A DNA stretch of 64,000 nucleotides from Methylobacter sp. S3L5C (GTDB lineage Bacteria; Pseudomonadota; Gammaproteobacteria; Methylococcales; Methylomonadaceae), in NCBI RefSeq assembly GCF_022788635.1, contig NZ_CP076024.1, forward strand, positions 1,426,001-1,490,000, read 5' to 3'. The notes beneath the pieces were generated by a model. It had not been told where the DNA came from. It was given only the letters and a program-made list of their open reading frames with translations, and searched no databases. Each line of letters starts with the position of its first letter. The first letter of the stretch is position 1. The translations under genes were made by a program, and so were the position numbers. Shown piece by piece: positions 17,659-27,640 of the stretch.

Positions 17659-20052
17659 ATGACAAATAAACCGCTGGATGCTTCACAACTTTATAAGTCT
17701 TGCAGTATTGAACAATTAAAATTCGATTCGACTGAAGAGCTTGAAGATATAGATATTACTGTTGGTCAGGAACGCGCCATGGAAGCGATAAAATTTGGCA
17801 CTCGTCTACATAAAAATGGTTACAATATTTTTGCAATGGTACCTGCCGGTACCGGAAAATTGACCATAGTGAAACAGTTGGTTGAGCATGAAGCCAGTCG
17901 ACAAGATATTCCGTCTGATTGGTGTTACGTAAATAATTTCAGTATGCCTTCCAAACCATCGGCAATTGAATTAATGCCGGGGCAAGGCAAATATTTTAAG
18001 GCTGATATGGAGCAATTAATTGACAAGTTAGTTGTCGCTATACCGGCGGCTTTTGATGGCGATGAATACGGTTCCAGAGAAGGTGAAATTGAAAGTCAAT
18101 CCCGGCAACGAGAAATTAATGAACTTAGCCAATTACGTTATAAGGCTGCTAATGCACAGGTGGTTTTTATAGAAACGCCAACCGGTTACGGCTTTTCTCC
18201 CGCCGATGAGAACAATGAAATTATTAATCCAGAACAGTTTGCCAAGCTTGATAAAGATAAGCAGCATAAAATAAAAAATTCAATTATTTCGTTACAGGAA
18301 GATTTAGCCCAATTATTAAAAAACTTCCCAGCCTGGCGTAAGGAAGCCAAGCGGCAATTACAAGCTTTGAATCGAGAAACAGCTGAGTTAGCTGTCAATC
18401 ATACTATTGATGAATTGATTGAAAAGTATGCTAAACAGGAAGCTATTCTTGGTTATTTAAATGAAGTACAAAAGGATATTATTGAGCATGTCAGGGATTT
18501 TATACCGCATAGCGAAAAAGTAATTTCTTTTATGGAATTACCGCAAGAACCAAATCCGTTTAAACGCTATCAGGTCAATTTGATGGTTGATTTTAGTGAG
18601 ATGAAATCCGCACCGGTCATTTTTGAAAATCATCCAAACTACAGTAATCTTTTGGGTCGTATAGATCATCAGGCTTATATGGGTTCGCTTATTACTGACT
18701 TTACCATGATTAACCCCGGTGCCTTGCATAAAGCCAATGGCGGCTATCTTATACTTGATGCCAGAAAACTTTTAATCCAGCCTTATAGTTGGGAAACTCT
18801 TAAAAGAACTTTACAGGCGGGTGAAATACGTATTGAATCGCTGGAACGGGCACTGAGTTTAATTAGTACCTCATCATTGGAACCAGAGCCCATAACACTC
18901 AATGTTAAAGTTATTCTGGTAGGAGATCCGCTGATTTATTATTTGCTAAGTACCTATGACCCGGAATTTCATAATCTCTTTAAAGTTGCCGCTGATTTTG
19001 ATGACTCGGTTTCCAGAGAAAACAGCAGTCCTGATTATGCGCGATTACTGGCAACCATTGCCCGTCGCGAGAAATTAAAACCACTGAGTCAAAATGCTGT
19101 CGCCAGAGTTATGGAGCACAGCTCCAGAATGGTCGGTGATGCAGAAAAATTTTTAACCCATTTGGGAGCCATTAAGGATTTATTAACGGAATCTGACTAT
19201 TGGGCGGAGGATAACGGTCATGTCCATATAACTAATAGCGACGTACAACAAGCTATAGATCATAAAACCCATCGGCTCGATAAAATCAGGGAAAAATTAT
19301 ACGAACATATTGATCGAGGTACTGTCCTGATTGATCTTGAAGGAAAAGTAACCGGTCAGATCAATGCGCTATCCGTTTTGCAATTGGGCGAGTTTAGTTT
19401 TGGACAGCCCTCGCGCATTACCGCAACAACCCGGTTAGGTAGCGGTAAAGTGGTCGATATAGAGCGTGAGATTGAATTAGGCGGGGCTATTCATTCAAAA
19501 GGGGTGCTTATCTTATCCAGCTTTATTGCAGCCCGTTATGCACGAAACACACCGTTCTCGGTAGCCGCAAGTCTCGTTTTCGAACAATCCTATGGTCGTG
19601 TCGAGGGTGATAGTGCTTCTCTGGCTGAACTTTGCGTTATTTTATCTTCCATTGCCCAGATTCCTTTGCGTCAGGATATTGCCATTACCGGTTCAATAAA
19701 TCAATTGGGTCATGTCCAGCCTATAGGTAGCGTTAATGAAAAAATTGAGGGATTTTTCGATATTTGTAACCAAAAAGAACTAACGGGAACACAGGGCGTT
19801 ATTATTCCTGCAACCAACATCAAGAATTTGATGCTTCGTTGGGATGTCGTACATGCCGCTCAATCAGGTCAATTTAGTATCTATGCCGTAAAGACTGCAG
19901 ATGATGCATTGGAGTTATTGACCGGAATGGATGCCGGTATTACCAACGATCAGGGTATCTATCCGCCGGAATCATTTAGTGGTCATGTCGAGTGTCAGTT
20001 ATTGCAGTTTACCCAGCTTAAAAAAGATTTTAATCGTAAAGCTACTTATTAA
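17659..20052 (+). CDS. Lon-like ATP-dependent protease (AAA_32/Lon_C type)
   Basis: 797 residues from the ATG at 17659; the frame opens at 17554 but the extra 35 residues do not look conserved and have no ribosome site. An AAA domain with variant Walker A (PAGTGKLT) and a long coiled insert (about residues 170-290) leads to a C-terminal Lon peptidase domain with catalytic Ser in GRVEGDSASLAEL and Lys in GSVNEKIEGFFD. This is the LonB-like group without the Lon N-domain. Likely a cytoplasmic protein-quality-control protease; it opens a run of stress genes. Confidence 0.9.
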   Translation: MTNKPLDASQLYKSCSIEQLKFDSTEELEDIDITVGQERAMEAIKFGTRLHKNGYNIFAMVPAGTGKLTIVKQLVEHEASRQDIPSDWCYVNNFSMPSKPSAIELMPGQGKYFKADMEQLIDKLVVAIPAAFDGDEYGSREGEIESQSRQREINELSQLRYKAANAQVVFIETPTGYGFSPADENNEIINPEQFAKLDKDKQHKIKNSIISLQEDLAQLLKNFPAWRKEAKRQLQALNRETAELAVNHTIDELIEKYAKQEAILGYLNEVQKDIIEHVRDFIPHSEKVISFMELPQEPNPFKRYQVNLMVDFSEMKSAPVIFENHPNYSNLLGRIDHQAYMGSLITDFTMINPGALHKANGGYLILDARKLLIQPYSWETLKRTLQAGEIRIESLERALSLISTSSLEPEPITLNVKVILVGDPLIYYLLSTYDPEFHNLFKVAADFDDSVSRENSSPDYARLLATIARREKLKPLSQNAVARVMEHSSRMVGDAEKFLTHLGAIKDLLTESDYWAEDNGHVHITNSDVQQAIDHKTHRLDKIREKLYEHIDRGTVLIDLEGKVTGQINALSVLQLGEFSFGQPSRITATTRLGSGKVVDIEREIELGGAIHSKGVLILSSFIAARYARNTPFSVAASLVFEQSYGRVEGDSASLAELCVILSSIAQIPLRQDIAITGSINQLGHVQPIGSVNEKIEGFFDICNQKELTGTQGVIIPATNIKNLMLRWDVVHAAQSGQFSIYAVKTADDALELLTGMDAGITNDQGIYPPESFSGHVECQLLQFTQLKKDFNRKATY

Positions 20053-20130
20053 GTTCAGTTGCCTTACTGCTTTTAATCGCTGAAGTGATCTGCGATTTTT
20101 ATATCTACTGTATTTCTTGCCGAGGATTTT

Positions 20131-20721
20131 ATGATGACTACCCAACTTGAAATACTGCTCGATAAAATAAAAATCCTGGAAGCCGAGCTGATTGAGGAAT
20201 TACAAAAGCAAGAAGAAATATTTTCTTGTCAAATCAAAAAACGACAAATTCTTTTTGAAGAAAGTGTCATTATTCAGCATAAGCAATATGCCAAACAGTT
20301 ATTTCATTATATAGCTGACGCACCATTAAAACATATACTTAGTACTCCGTTTATCTGGAGTTGTATTATTCCTTCACTATTCATGGATGTGACTATCAGT
20401 TTATATCAAGGCGTTTGCTTTCCTGTTTATGGCATTCCTAGAGTAAAACGACAAGACTATATTATTTTTGACCGGCAACACCTTCAATATCTTAACCTGA
20501 TAGAAAAAATAAACTGTGCTTATTGCAGTTATATTAATGGATTATTTGCTTATGCTCAGGAAATAGCTGCACGTACCGAACAATTTTGGTGTCCTATTAA
20601 ACACGCCAAACGCATTAAAGGTCTGCATAGCCGTTATCAGAAATTTACTCGTTTTGGCGATGCAAAAACCTATCAAGCACATTTCAATACAATCAGGCAT
20701 GATTTTAAAGACTTGGAATAA
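20131..20721 (+). CDS. Conserved hypothetical protein with EIAARTEQFWCPIKHAKR motif
   Basis: 196 residues, no signal peptide. An N-terminal coiled coil (residues 3-40) precedes a conserved core: RQDYIIFDRQHLQYLN, EKINCAYCSYINGLFAYAQEI and ARTEQFWCPIKHAKRI. The NCxYCSY block and the later WCPIKH give three cysteines and a histidine that could bind metal. I recognise this core as recurring in uncharacterised bacterial proteins but know no function. It lies 78 bases after the Lon-like gene and is followed by a hairpin at 20773-20803, so the two may be cotranscribed. Confidence 0.75.
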   Translation: MMTTQLEILLDKIKILEAELIEELQKQEEIFSCQIKKRQILFEESVIIQHKQYAKQLFHYIADAPLKHILSTPFIWSCIIPSLFMDVTISLYQGVCFPVYGIPRVKRQDYIIFDRQHLQYLNLIEKINCAYCSYINGLFAYAQEIAARTEQFWCPIKHAKRIKGLHSRYQKFTRFGDAKTYQAHFNTIRHDFKDLE

Positions 20722-20772
20722 AATCATGGTATTTGTCCATGAAGTCGATATTTCGAACATCCTTGGCAATAA

Positions 20773-20803
20773 CAGATACCATTCCTTAAAGGGATGGTAT
20801 CTG
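20773..20803. terminator. Hairpin between convergent genes
   Basis: CAGATACCATTCC pairs with GGGATGGTATCTG (one G-T pair) around TTAAA; it lies between the hypothetical gene and the convergent HPF gene and could end transcripts from either side. Confidence 0.6.
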
Positions 20804-20984
20804 TATAAGCTTACAGCAACGTAAATTGGAAGTTTAATTTCAGAAAGACTATAGGAAGTTTTATCGGCAACTGCAAATGTTGCAAATTCAGCTCTTGCGA
20901 CACTATTTCGGTGAAAACAGACTTTACGGTTATCCTCAGGTTAAATAATCTCATGATTTTTTCTGGTACGAAATATCGTATGGT

Positions 20985-21341
20985 TCAGATGCTTTGTGAG
21001 CCATGTGTTTTAACATCGCCCCGCTGGACTCTGGCGTAATCTTCCAGTTGTCTGGTTGCTGCGTTAAAGGCGTCACGTATGGCTACATAAATATCTTCAT
21101 GTCCCTGTTTGTCATAGTGTTCCTTGCTGATAACCAGCTCTTTATTCGGCGTGGTGATATCGATGCGAATATGGTATTGATTACCTTGATGATGATGTTG
21201 GTGTTCGGCTTCAACCGCAACCCGGCAACTCATAATATGACTGTAAAACCTGTCCAGTTTATCGGCTTTTTCGCGAATTTTAGCCTCTACAGCATCAGAA
21301 TGAGGTATGCCGCGAAATGTGATTTGTAATGGTATTTGCAT
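20985..21341 (-). CDS. HPF/RaiA-family ribosome hibernation factor
   Basis: 118 residues of the sigma-54 modulation/ribosome-associated family: IREKADKLDRFYSHIMSCRVAVE and the C-terminal YVAIRDAFNAATRQLEDYARVQRG. It has only the short domain, no long-HPF dimerisation domain. Family members bind idle ribosomes in stationary phase or stress. A good GGGGAA site precedes the ATG. It sits first in the distal part of a minus-strand group of stress genes. Confidence 0.88.
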   Translation of the reverse strand: MQIPLQITFRGIPHSDAVEAKIREKADKLDRFYSHIMSCRVAVEAEHQHHHQGNQYHIRIDITTPNKELVISKEHYDKQGHEDIYVAIRDAFNAATRQLEDYARVQRGDVKTHGSQSI

Positions 21342-21419
21342 AATAATTCCCCTTTTTGTAGTAAATTCAGCTTATTTAAAGCAAATTGAGAAAATGCACT
21401 GCTTTAGTTTTTTACTATA

Positions 21420-21863
21420 TCAATGACTTGGTAAATAAGTGGGAAGATGTTTACGAATATCATCGATACTATGGGTAGTGATATTTTTATCAAGTTCAAA
21501 ACAGACCAGTTTTTTAATATTTTCCGATATTTGGTTACGTAGTAAGCCAAGAAAAGAAGGGTCTGCAATCATCAATAATTGTTCAAATTTATTGGCGTTA
21601 TGCTCTTCTTCCAAATAAAGGGCAATACGATGGGCAAAGTTATCTGCTTCATGTTTTTTCGGATCGGTAGCTTGTTCAAAAGCATGGCCCATTTTGCCAT
21701 CGCCTTTAACTTTTCCTGGCAGATCGGAGGTCATTTCCCTATCATGTAAACGGCCTTCCGTATGAGCCATGGCTTCGATTTCTTCTAAAGGCGAAGCCGG
21801 CGTTTCAGCAGTAAAAAAGCGGGCACGGCTGTGATCAGCGACGAGTATTAAGGTAGATTTCAT
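21420..21863 (-). CDS. Host-attachment-family protein (PF10116-like, BaeRF group)
   Basis: 147 residues. MKSTLILVADHSRARFF at the start and FEQLLMIADPSFLGLLRNQI in the second half are typical of the 'protein required for attachment to host cells' family, related to the archaeal/eukaryotic release factor 1 fold. The function in free-living bacteria is not established. Strong AAGAGG ribosome site. It lies between cbpM and the HPF gene on the same strand, which suggests a translation-stress role. Confidence 0.82.
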   Translation of the reverse strand: MKSTLILVADHSRARFFTAETPASPLEEIEAMAHTEGRLHDREMTSDLPGKVKGDGKMGHAFEQATDPKKHEADNFAHRIALYLEEEHNANKFEQLLMIADPSFLGLLRNQISENIKKLVCFELDKNITTHSIDDIRKHLPTYLPSH

Positions 21864-21954
21864 AATGATTTCCTCTTGGCTGGATTATTTTAAATAATAG
21901 TTTTCTGGGTAAATTCCGATATAGCCAATTTATAAAACAAAAAAAGCGGGTTGT

Positions 21955-22272
21955 TCAGACATGTTCCAGTGATGTTATTTGCTTACGCAGACTTTCAAGC
22001 TCTTCGAGCAAATCAAGTGCCAGAGCAATTCCGGCCAGATTAATCCCTAAATCACGTTGTAATCTTAGGGCAGCACGAGCGCGACTCATACTGGCCCCTG
22101 AAAAACGCCATAAGCGACTATTTTCGCCTTGCGGTTCAATAATACTTTCCTCAACGATACTGATTACCCAGTCGGCATGGACGTCACAGGCTCGGCAAAG
22201 TTGTGCGAGCGTCAAGCTGTCGTCTTCAATGACTGTTCCGGTATGCACTAATGATAAATCATGTGAGCTCAT
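21955..22272 (-). CDS. cbpM: CbpM-like chaperone modulator
   Basis: 105 residues from the ATG at 22272 (MSSHDLSL); the longer frame to 22374 overlaps cbpA and is rejected. It has a MerR-like helix-turn-helix (TLAQLCRACDVHADWVISIVEE) and a C-terminal amphipathic helix (ALALDLLEELESLRKQI). CbpM binds the J-domain of CbpA and inhibits it. Only four bases separate it from the cbpA stop, so the pair is an operon. Confidence 0.85.
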   Translation of the reverse strand: MSSHDLSLVHTGTVIEDDSLTLAQLCRACDVHADWVISIVEESIIEPQGENSRLWRFSGASMSRARAALRLQRDLGINLAGIALALDLLEELESLRKQITSLEHV

Positions 22273-22276
22273 GATT

Positions 22277-23224
22277 TTATACCCCCAAAGCTTGTCGTGG
22301 ATTAAAACTACATTCTTTTTGCATGTTTTGGTAAACCGCTTTGGCTTGCTCGGTGTTTGCCGGCGGTAGGGCAATTTGCAGTACTACGTAGAAATCGCCG
22401 GGTACTTGGGCAGGTAAACCGCGACCCGTTAAGCGCAGTTTGCTACCTTGCCTTGAATTGGCCGGTATTTTCAGATCAACACTACCATTTGGTGTTGGCA
22501 CTTTTATTTTGGCCCCTAAGGCCGCTTCCCAAGGCGCAACGGGAAGGTCAAGATAAACGTCAGTTTCGGAAACACGATAAAACGGATGATTATTAAAAGC
22601 GATTTCAAGGAACAAATCACCTGGTTGACCGGTACCTGATCCGGGATTGCCCTGACCTGTCAGTCTGATATGTTGGCTCGGCTTAACGCCTTTGGGAATC
22701 TTGATATTCAGATTTCTATGTTTAATCTGCACCTGACCTTGGGCATTCATTTCAGGAGTGCTCAGGGAAATATTACGCGTTGCACCATTAAAACTGTCTT
22801 CCAGATCAATGTAGATTTTTGCATGACTGTCTTGTCCGCGTGTATGGAGGCCATATTGCCCTTTGTTATCTGGACGGAATCCTGAGTGGCCAAATAATTG
22901 TTCAAAAAAATCACTGTAAGCTCTCGCTTCATCAGTCGTGAAGCCGCCACCTTTAAATTCAAAGCCCTCATTCCAGTTTGGTGGTGGCCTGAAATCCTGT
23001 CCCGCTTTCCAGTTGGCACCTAATTGATCATAAGCTGCGCGTTTTTCTGGATCTTTGAGCGCTTCATAAGCTTCTCCAAGTTCCTTAAACTTGGCCTCAG
23101 CATCTTTTTCCTTACTGACATCAGGATGATATTTACGGGCCAGCTTACGATAAGCGCGTTTAATTTCATCCTGACTGGTATCGCGGGATAGCCCCATGAT
23201 TTTATAGTAATCTTTATACTGCAT
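22277..23224 (-). CDS. cbpA: CbpA, DnaJ-like co-chaperone
   Basis: 315 residues. J-domain at 1-70 with the HPD triad (YHPDVS), then a G/F-rich linker and two C-terminal substrate-binding beta domains (KIPKGVKPSQHIRLTGQGNPG and GSVDLKIPANSRQGSKLRL). There is no cysteine-rich zinc finger, which distinguishes CbpA from DnaJ. Stimulates DnaK; some homologues bind curved DNA. Followed by cbpM. Confidence 0.93.
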   Translation of the reverse strand: MQYKDYYKIMGLSRDTSQDEIKRAYRKLARKYHPDVSKEKDAEAKFKELGEAYEALKDPEKRAAYDQLGANWKAGQDFRPPPNWNEGFEFKGGGFTTDEARAYSDFFEQLFGHSGFRPDNKGQYGLHTRGQDSHAKIYIDLEDSFNGATRNISLSTPEMNAQGQVQIKHRNLNIKIPKGVKPSQHIRLTGQGNPGSGTGQPGDLFLEIAFNNHPFYRVSETDVYLDLPVAPWEAALGAKIKVPTPNGSVDLKIPANSRQGSKLRLTGRGLPAQVPGDFYVVLQIALPPANTEQAKAVYQNMQKECSFNPRQALGV

Positions 23225-23436
23225 AGTGATGATTTTTTACCGGATTACAAGTCGCTTGGTCTGTTGATCAAGATAAAAGACCGTCTCCATCAGTGGAGGC
23301 TCAGTCCATGGGAAAGCTAATAAGCTGTAAATGAACTAACTATTCTGCTACAAAAAATACCATCGATTAGCTGATCATGAAATGATTTTTTTGTGATTCG
23401 ATACTTTATACCGGCGGAGATAACAAAAATCGAGAG

Positions 23437-23874
23437 TTATTCTTCTGACGATATAGTGATGCGTTTTGGCTTAACCGCTTCCCGCTTGGGAATAATAATC
23501 TCAAGTACCCCGTGTTTGCATTTTGCATTAATGGCTTCATTATCAGCAGAATCAGGTAGGCTGAAGCGTCGATAAAAAGAACCGGAAGTTCGCTCAACTC
23601 TTTTATAACCTTCTTTTTCAGTTTTAACTGTAGATTCTTTGGTACCTTTTACGGTCAGGACGCCGGCTTCCATGCTGACTTCAATATCCTCCGGTTTAAC
23701 GCCAGGGATATCGGCATGAATAATAAATTTATCAATTACTTCTTTTATATCAACCGCAGGTTCCCATTCGGCAGTTGCAATTGATCCTTCACTGTTTTTT
23801 TCATCCTGAGAACTTAATAATTCTCTTTGTAATTGGTTTAATAAACTCCAAGGTTCATAGCGGGTAATGGCCAT
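23437..23874 (-). CDS. Hsp20/alpha-crystallin small heat-shock protein
   Basis: 145 residues with an alpha-crystallin domain (residues 40-130) bounded by FIIHADIPGVKPEDIEVSM and FYRRFSLPDSADNEAINAKCKHGVLEIIIPK; the conserved A-x-x-x-n-G-V-L motif is present as AKCKHGVLEI. A C-terminal IXI-like motif RITISSEE. ATP-independent holdase. It has AAGGAG upstream and is transcribed in the same direction as cbpA, about 210 bases away. Confidence 0.93.
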   Translation of the reverse strand: MAITRYEPWSLLNQLQRELLSSQDEKNSEGSIATAEWEPAVDIKEVIDKFIIHADIPGVKPEDIEVSMEAGVLTVKGTKESTVKTEKEGYKRVERTSGSFYRRFSLPDSADNEAINAKCKHGVLEIIIPKREAVKPKRITISSEE

Positions 23875-24571
23875 TTTTATCTCCTTAAAATAAGTTGATT
23901 AGCAAGATGTTTTAGCAGTACCAAAAAATTATTATTCCGGTAGGTAGGATAGAAGCCAGAGTCATGGAGGGTATTATAGATGACTTTGATGTTTAAAAAG
24001 GCCTCTATATCCATACCAGGATCATGGTGCCGAGACTTAAGCTTTTTTGTCAAGCAGGTAGAATAATAATAAATATTAAAAGCCTTGCTTTTTCGTATCC
24101 AAAAATACTTTAAAGCAGGCAACGCGTGCGTTTTTTTAGGGTGCTTTTGTATTAATCCTTCAGACACGTGGGCGAGTTGTTCGCTTAAGTTAAGACCGAT
24201 TCATTCTGTTTATGTTAAAAAATTGTCAATTAATAGATAATTCAACTATATTTATAGGGAATTACTTTATACCAAAAGTAAAATAAGTGCTATAGGTGCA
24301 AATACTTAAGTATTTGTACCTATCAATGGTCGATATTGCTGGTAGCACTTAGTAACTAGATTTTGTTAAAGCTTTTTATTACCGTTTTTTCATTGGTGAT
24401 TGCTGTTCTTGGTTTTTTAATAGCAAACAGAATCTCAGAGAACGATTTTTTGGCATTGATATAATGTGATTAACGTTTATTCATACAATCTATGTAAGTA
24501 TATTCTTTAAACAATTATTTTGATGTGGGCCTTTTTTATATCAGTGAAGTAATCATACAAAGGTTGATTTA
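23875..24571. other. Divergent intergenic region with a 32-base palindrome
   Basis: No supported gene (a 96-codon minus frame at 23877-24167 starts only three bases from hsp20 and looks non-coding). A near-perfect 32-base palindrome is at 24292-24323, with outer AAGTGCT and AGCACTT forming further pairing. It could be an operator or cruciform upstream of the CheB/CheR gene or a terminator on either strand. Confidence 0.5.
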
Positions 24572-27520
24572 GTGAAATCCGTTAGTCACAAAAAAGGTAA
24601 TTACAATGGGTTAGCTATTGCAGCAGATAGCCAACTACCTGTTGTTGGTATAGGCGCTTCAGCCGGTGGACTGGAAGCGCTGGAAATATTTTTTTCTAAT
24701 TTATCTCCTCACACCGGTTTCGCTTTTATTGTTGTTACTCATCAACTCCCCGGACATATCAGTCTTCTGCCTGACTTGCTGACGAAATTTACCGACATGC
24801 CTGTTTTAGCTATCCATGACGGTATTTCTCTGAAAAGAGATCAGATTTTTGTGTGTCCACCGGGAAAAAATCTGGCCTTACTTAATCGTCAATTACACCT
24901 TATGGATTGTTATGATCACGGCTTTAAAAGCCTGCCAATAGACTATTTTTTGCGTTCACTGGCCGATGATGTTGAGGAAATGGGCATTGGTATTATTCTC
25001 TCAGGGACAGGGACTGACGGGACATTAGGCCTTAAAGCGATTAAGGACGGGTCGGGTATGACAATGGTTCAGGATCCCAAAACAGCCAAGTTTGACGGTA
25101 TGCCCAATAGTGCAATAGCGATTACTGATGTAGATTTTGTATTGCCTCCGGAAAAAATGGGTTGGCAGTTGATTGAATACAGTAAAAGCGTCCACTTTAA
25201 AAACATTAACCGGGACCAACCTGATGCGTCAGTGGATTCTGAATCCATCAAAAAAATATTCATTTTACTGCGTAACAGAACAGGCAACGATCTGTCGGCT
25301 TATAAGCCCACCACGATTAAACAGCGTATAGCCAGACGCATGAATATTCATCAGATTAAAAATTCAAGCAACTACGTGCAATTTTTACAGGAGAACCCCA
25401 GTGAGCTGGATAAGCTCTTCACGGAACTTTTAATCAATGTCACCAGTTTTTTCAGGGATGCTCCCGCCTTCGACGCATTGGGTTCGTTGGCTCTGCCCAA
25501 GCTCTTGGAAGACAAACCCGATAACTATGAATTGCGTATATGGGTTGCTGCTTGTTCCAGTGGTGAAGAGGCTTATTCAATCGCTATTCTGCTCAAAGAA
25601 ATCTTCGATAAGACAGGTAAACAGTTGCGCTTTCAGATTTTTGCTACTGATCTGGATGCGATGGCTATTAATCGTGCACGTGAAGGTGTTTATCCTGCCG
25701 GGATTATGGGCGATGTTTCCCCGGAACGTTTGCAACGTTTCTTTGCACTTCAAGACGGCCAGTATCGCATCAATAAAGAGATTCGCGATACAGTAATATT
25801 TGCTACGCAGAATTTGATTCAGGACCCGCCTTTTACACACGTAGATTTTATTAGTTGTCGAAATCTGTTGATCTACCTGAACGCTGATTTGCAAAAGGAT
25901 GTTTTTCCACAGTTTCATTATGCATTGAATAGTGGTGGCATTCTGTTTCTTGGTTCATCAGAATCCATTGGCAATTTTGATAACCTGTTCTCGGTAATTG
26001 ACAGAAAATGGAAGCTATATCAACGTAAAGATGCCTCGACCAGTTTCCTGCTATCAAAACTCGGTTCGTCCTCCTTTAATGAGGGCAATTTATTATCAGT
26101 TCCAGTTAAGTTGGGTAGTGCGGTATCCAAGATCGGTAATATTGCCCGGCAAATTGAACAATTATTACTTAATCGATATGCACCGGTTAGTGTCATTATA
26201 AATGAAGACGGTAAAATTGTTTATATTCACGGCCGCACAGGTAAATACTTTGAATTCGCGACGGGCCAGCCAAGCTGGAATATTAGTGAGATAGCCAGGG
26301 ATGGCTTGCAATTACCTTTGTTATTATTGCGTAAAGCGATTAAGAAAGGCAATAGAGTCGTTATTAGTCGTGGAGTTAAGGTAAAAACTAATGGCGATTA
26401 CGAAACCATAGATTTAACACTAGAAAAAATTATTGAAGCGGAAGCGCTAAGGGATTTATTTTTAATTACTTTTTATCCACAGAGCAAAGAACATGCATGT
26501 CAATTCACCGAGAGCATCAACAAGACTGCGATGCTTATCGATAATCCGGATGAGCAACAAAAACTTGAGAGTGAGCTTTTCTTTGTCAAAGAATCTCTTA
26601 GAACCACTATCGAAGAGCTGGAAGTGGCTAATGAAGAGCTTAAATCGTCTAACGAAGAATTACAGTCAACCATCGAAGAACTACAAAGTGCCAATGAGGA
26701 GTTAGAGTCTTCCAAGGAGGAAATGCAGTCACTCAACGAAGAGCTAAATAGCGTTAACAGTGAGCTACAAAAAAAAGTTGAATTACTTGCTGATACTAAT
26801 GATGATATGCAAAATTTATTAAATAGTACGGATATTGCCAATATCTTTCTTGATGGTGAATTAAAAATAAAACGTTTTACCCGACAAGCCAAAACAATTA
26901 TCAAGCTGATTGATAGCGATATAGGCAGGCCGCTTGCCGATCTGGTTTCAACACTTAAATACGATCATCTAATCGATGATGCTAAAACGGTGCTGAAAAC
27001 CCTTGTTTACAAAGATACCGAGGTACAGTCAGTAAATGATAACTGGTATTTGTTACGTATTCTTCCCTATCGGACTACGGAAAACATGATTGATGGACTG
27101 GTCATTAGTTTTGTTGATATAACCCGTATTAAAAAAGCAGAACAATCGATGCAGGCAGTCGGGTTAACAACGGCGATTGTTAATACGGTAAATCAACCAT
27201 TGCTGGTACTGGATGATAAGTTGGATATACTCATTGCCAATCCTGCATTTAATCAGGCCTTTAATAGTGAAAATAAAGGCTTGACCGGACAATCGCTATT
27301 GGCAGTCAATGACTCAGCGTGGGATTGCGTCCAATTACATAATCATTTAATAGACACATTAACTAGCCACATTGCTTTTGAGGGCTATTGTCTGGATGCT
27401 AATTTTCCGGTTATTGGTAACAAACGTTTAACGATCAATGGTTGCATTTTGAAACAATCACCAGGTAGTCAGGCCCTGATTTTGTTGGCTATAAAAGATA
27501 TCACTAAGGAAGTTAAATGA
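24572..27520 (+). CDS. CheB-CheR fusion with coiled coil and PAS domains
   Basis: 982 residues from a GTG start. CheB methylesterase domain (1-200) with Ser in GIGASAGG (S30), His in VVTHQLPGH (H57) and Asp in SGTGTDGTLG. CheR N- and methyltransferase domains (215-480) with NVTSFFRD, WVAACSSGEEAYSIA and ISCRNLLIYL. A long coiled coil (about 670-740) built from repeated EEL.S.NEELQS units, then two PAS-like regions (about 745-860 and 870-975). No CheB receiver domain and no chemoreceptor genes nearby, so it is a sensory hybrid rather than a chemotaxis component. Likely acts with the kinase and regulator that follow. Confidence 0.92.
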   Translation: MKSVSHKKGNYNGLAIAADSQLPVVGIGASAGGLEALEIFFSNLSPHTGFAFIVVTHQLPGHISLLPDLLTKFTDMPVLAIHDGISLKRDQIFVCPPGKNLALLNRQLHLMDCYDHGFKSLPIDYFLRSLADDVEEMGIGIILSGTGTDGTLGLKAIKDGSGMTMVQDPKTAKFDGMPNSAIAITDVDFVLPPEKMGWQLIEYSKSVHFKNINRDQPDASVDSESIKKIFILLRNRTGNDLSAYKPTTIKQRIARRMNIHQIKNSSNYVQFLQENPSELDKLFTELLINVTSFFRDAPAFDALGSLALPKLLEDKPDNYELRIWVAACSSGEEAYSIAILLKEIFDKTGKQLRFQIFATDLDAMAINRAREGVYPAGIMGDVSPERLQRFFALQDGQYRINKEIRDTVIFATQNLIQDPPFTHVDFISCRNLLIYLNADLQKDVFPQFHYALNSGGILFLGSSESIGNFDNLFSVIDRKWKLYQRKDASTSFLLSKLGSSSFNEGNLLSVPVKLGSAVSKIGNIARQIEQLLLNRYAPVSVIINEDGKIVYIHGRTGKYFEFATGQPSWNISEIARDGLQLPLLLLRKAIKKGNRVVISRGVKVKTNGDYETIDLTLEKIIEAEALRDLFLITFYPQSKEHACQFTESINKTAMLIDNPDEQQKLESELFFVKESLRTTIEELEVANEELKSSNEELQSTIEELQSANEELESSKEEMQSLNEELNSVNSELQKKVELLADTNDDMQNLLNSTDIANIFLDGELKIKRFTRQAKTIIKLIDSDIGRPLADLVSTLKYDHLIDDAKTVLKTLVYKDTEVQSVNDNWYLLRILPYRTTENMIDGLVISFVDITRIKKAEQSMQAVGLTTAIVNTVNQPLLVLDDKLDILIANPAFNQAFNSENKGLTGQSLLAVNDSAWDCVQLHNHLIDTLTSHIAFEGYCLDANFPVIGNKRLTINGCILKQSPGSQALILLAIKDITKEVK

Positions 27521-27640
27521 CAGCAGGAGCAAGCTTTGGTTATGTAGGTAATTACCTGAAACAGGGAGCTATTTTTTCTGTCGCTGAGTATTAAAACAAT
27601 TAATAATTATTTCACCAGTCTTTAAGATAAGGTATACACA

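Noticed and set aside
23877-24167. 96-codon minus-strand open frame upstream of hsp20
   Set aside because: No ribosome site or recognisable domain, and it covers the expected promoter of hsp20.
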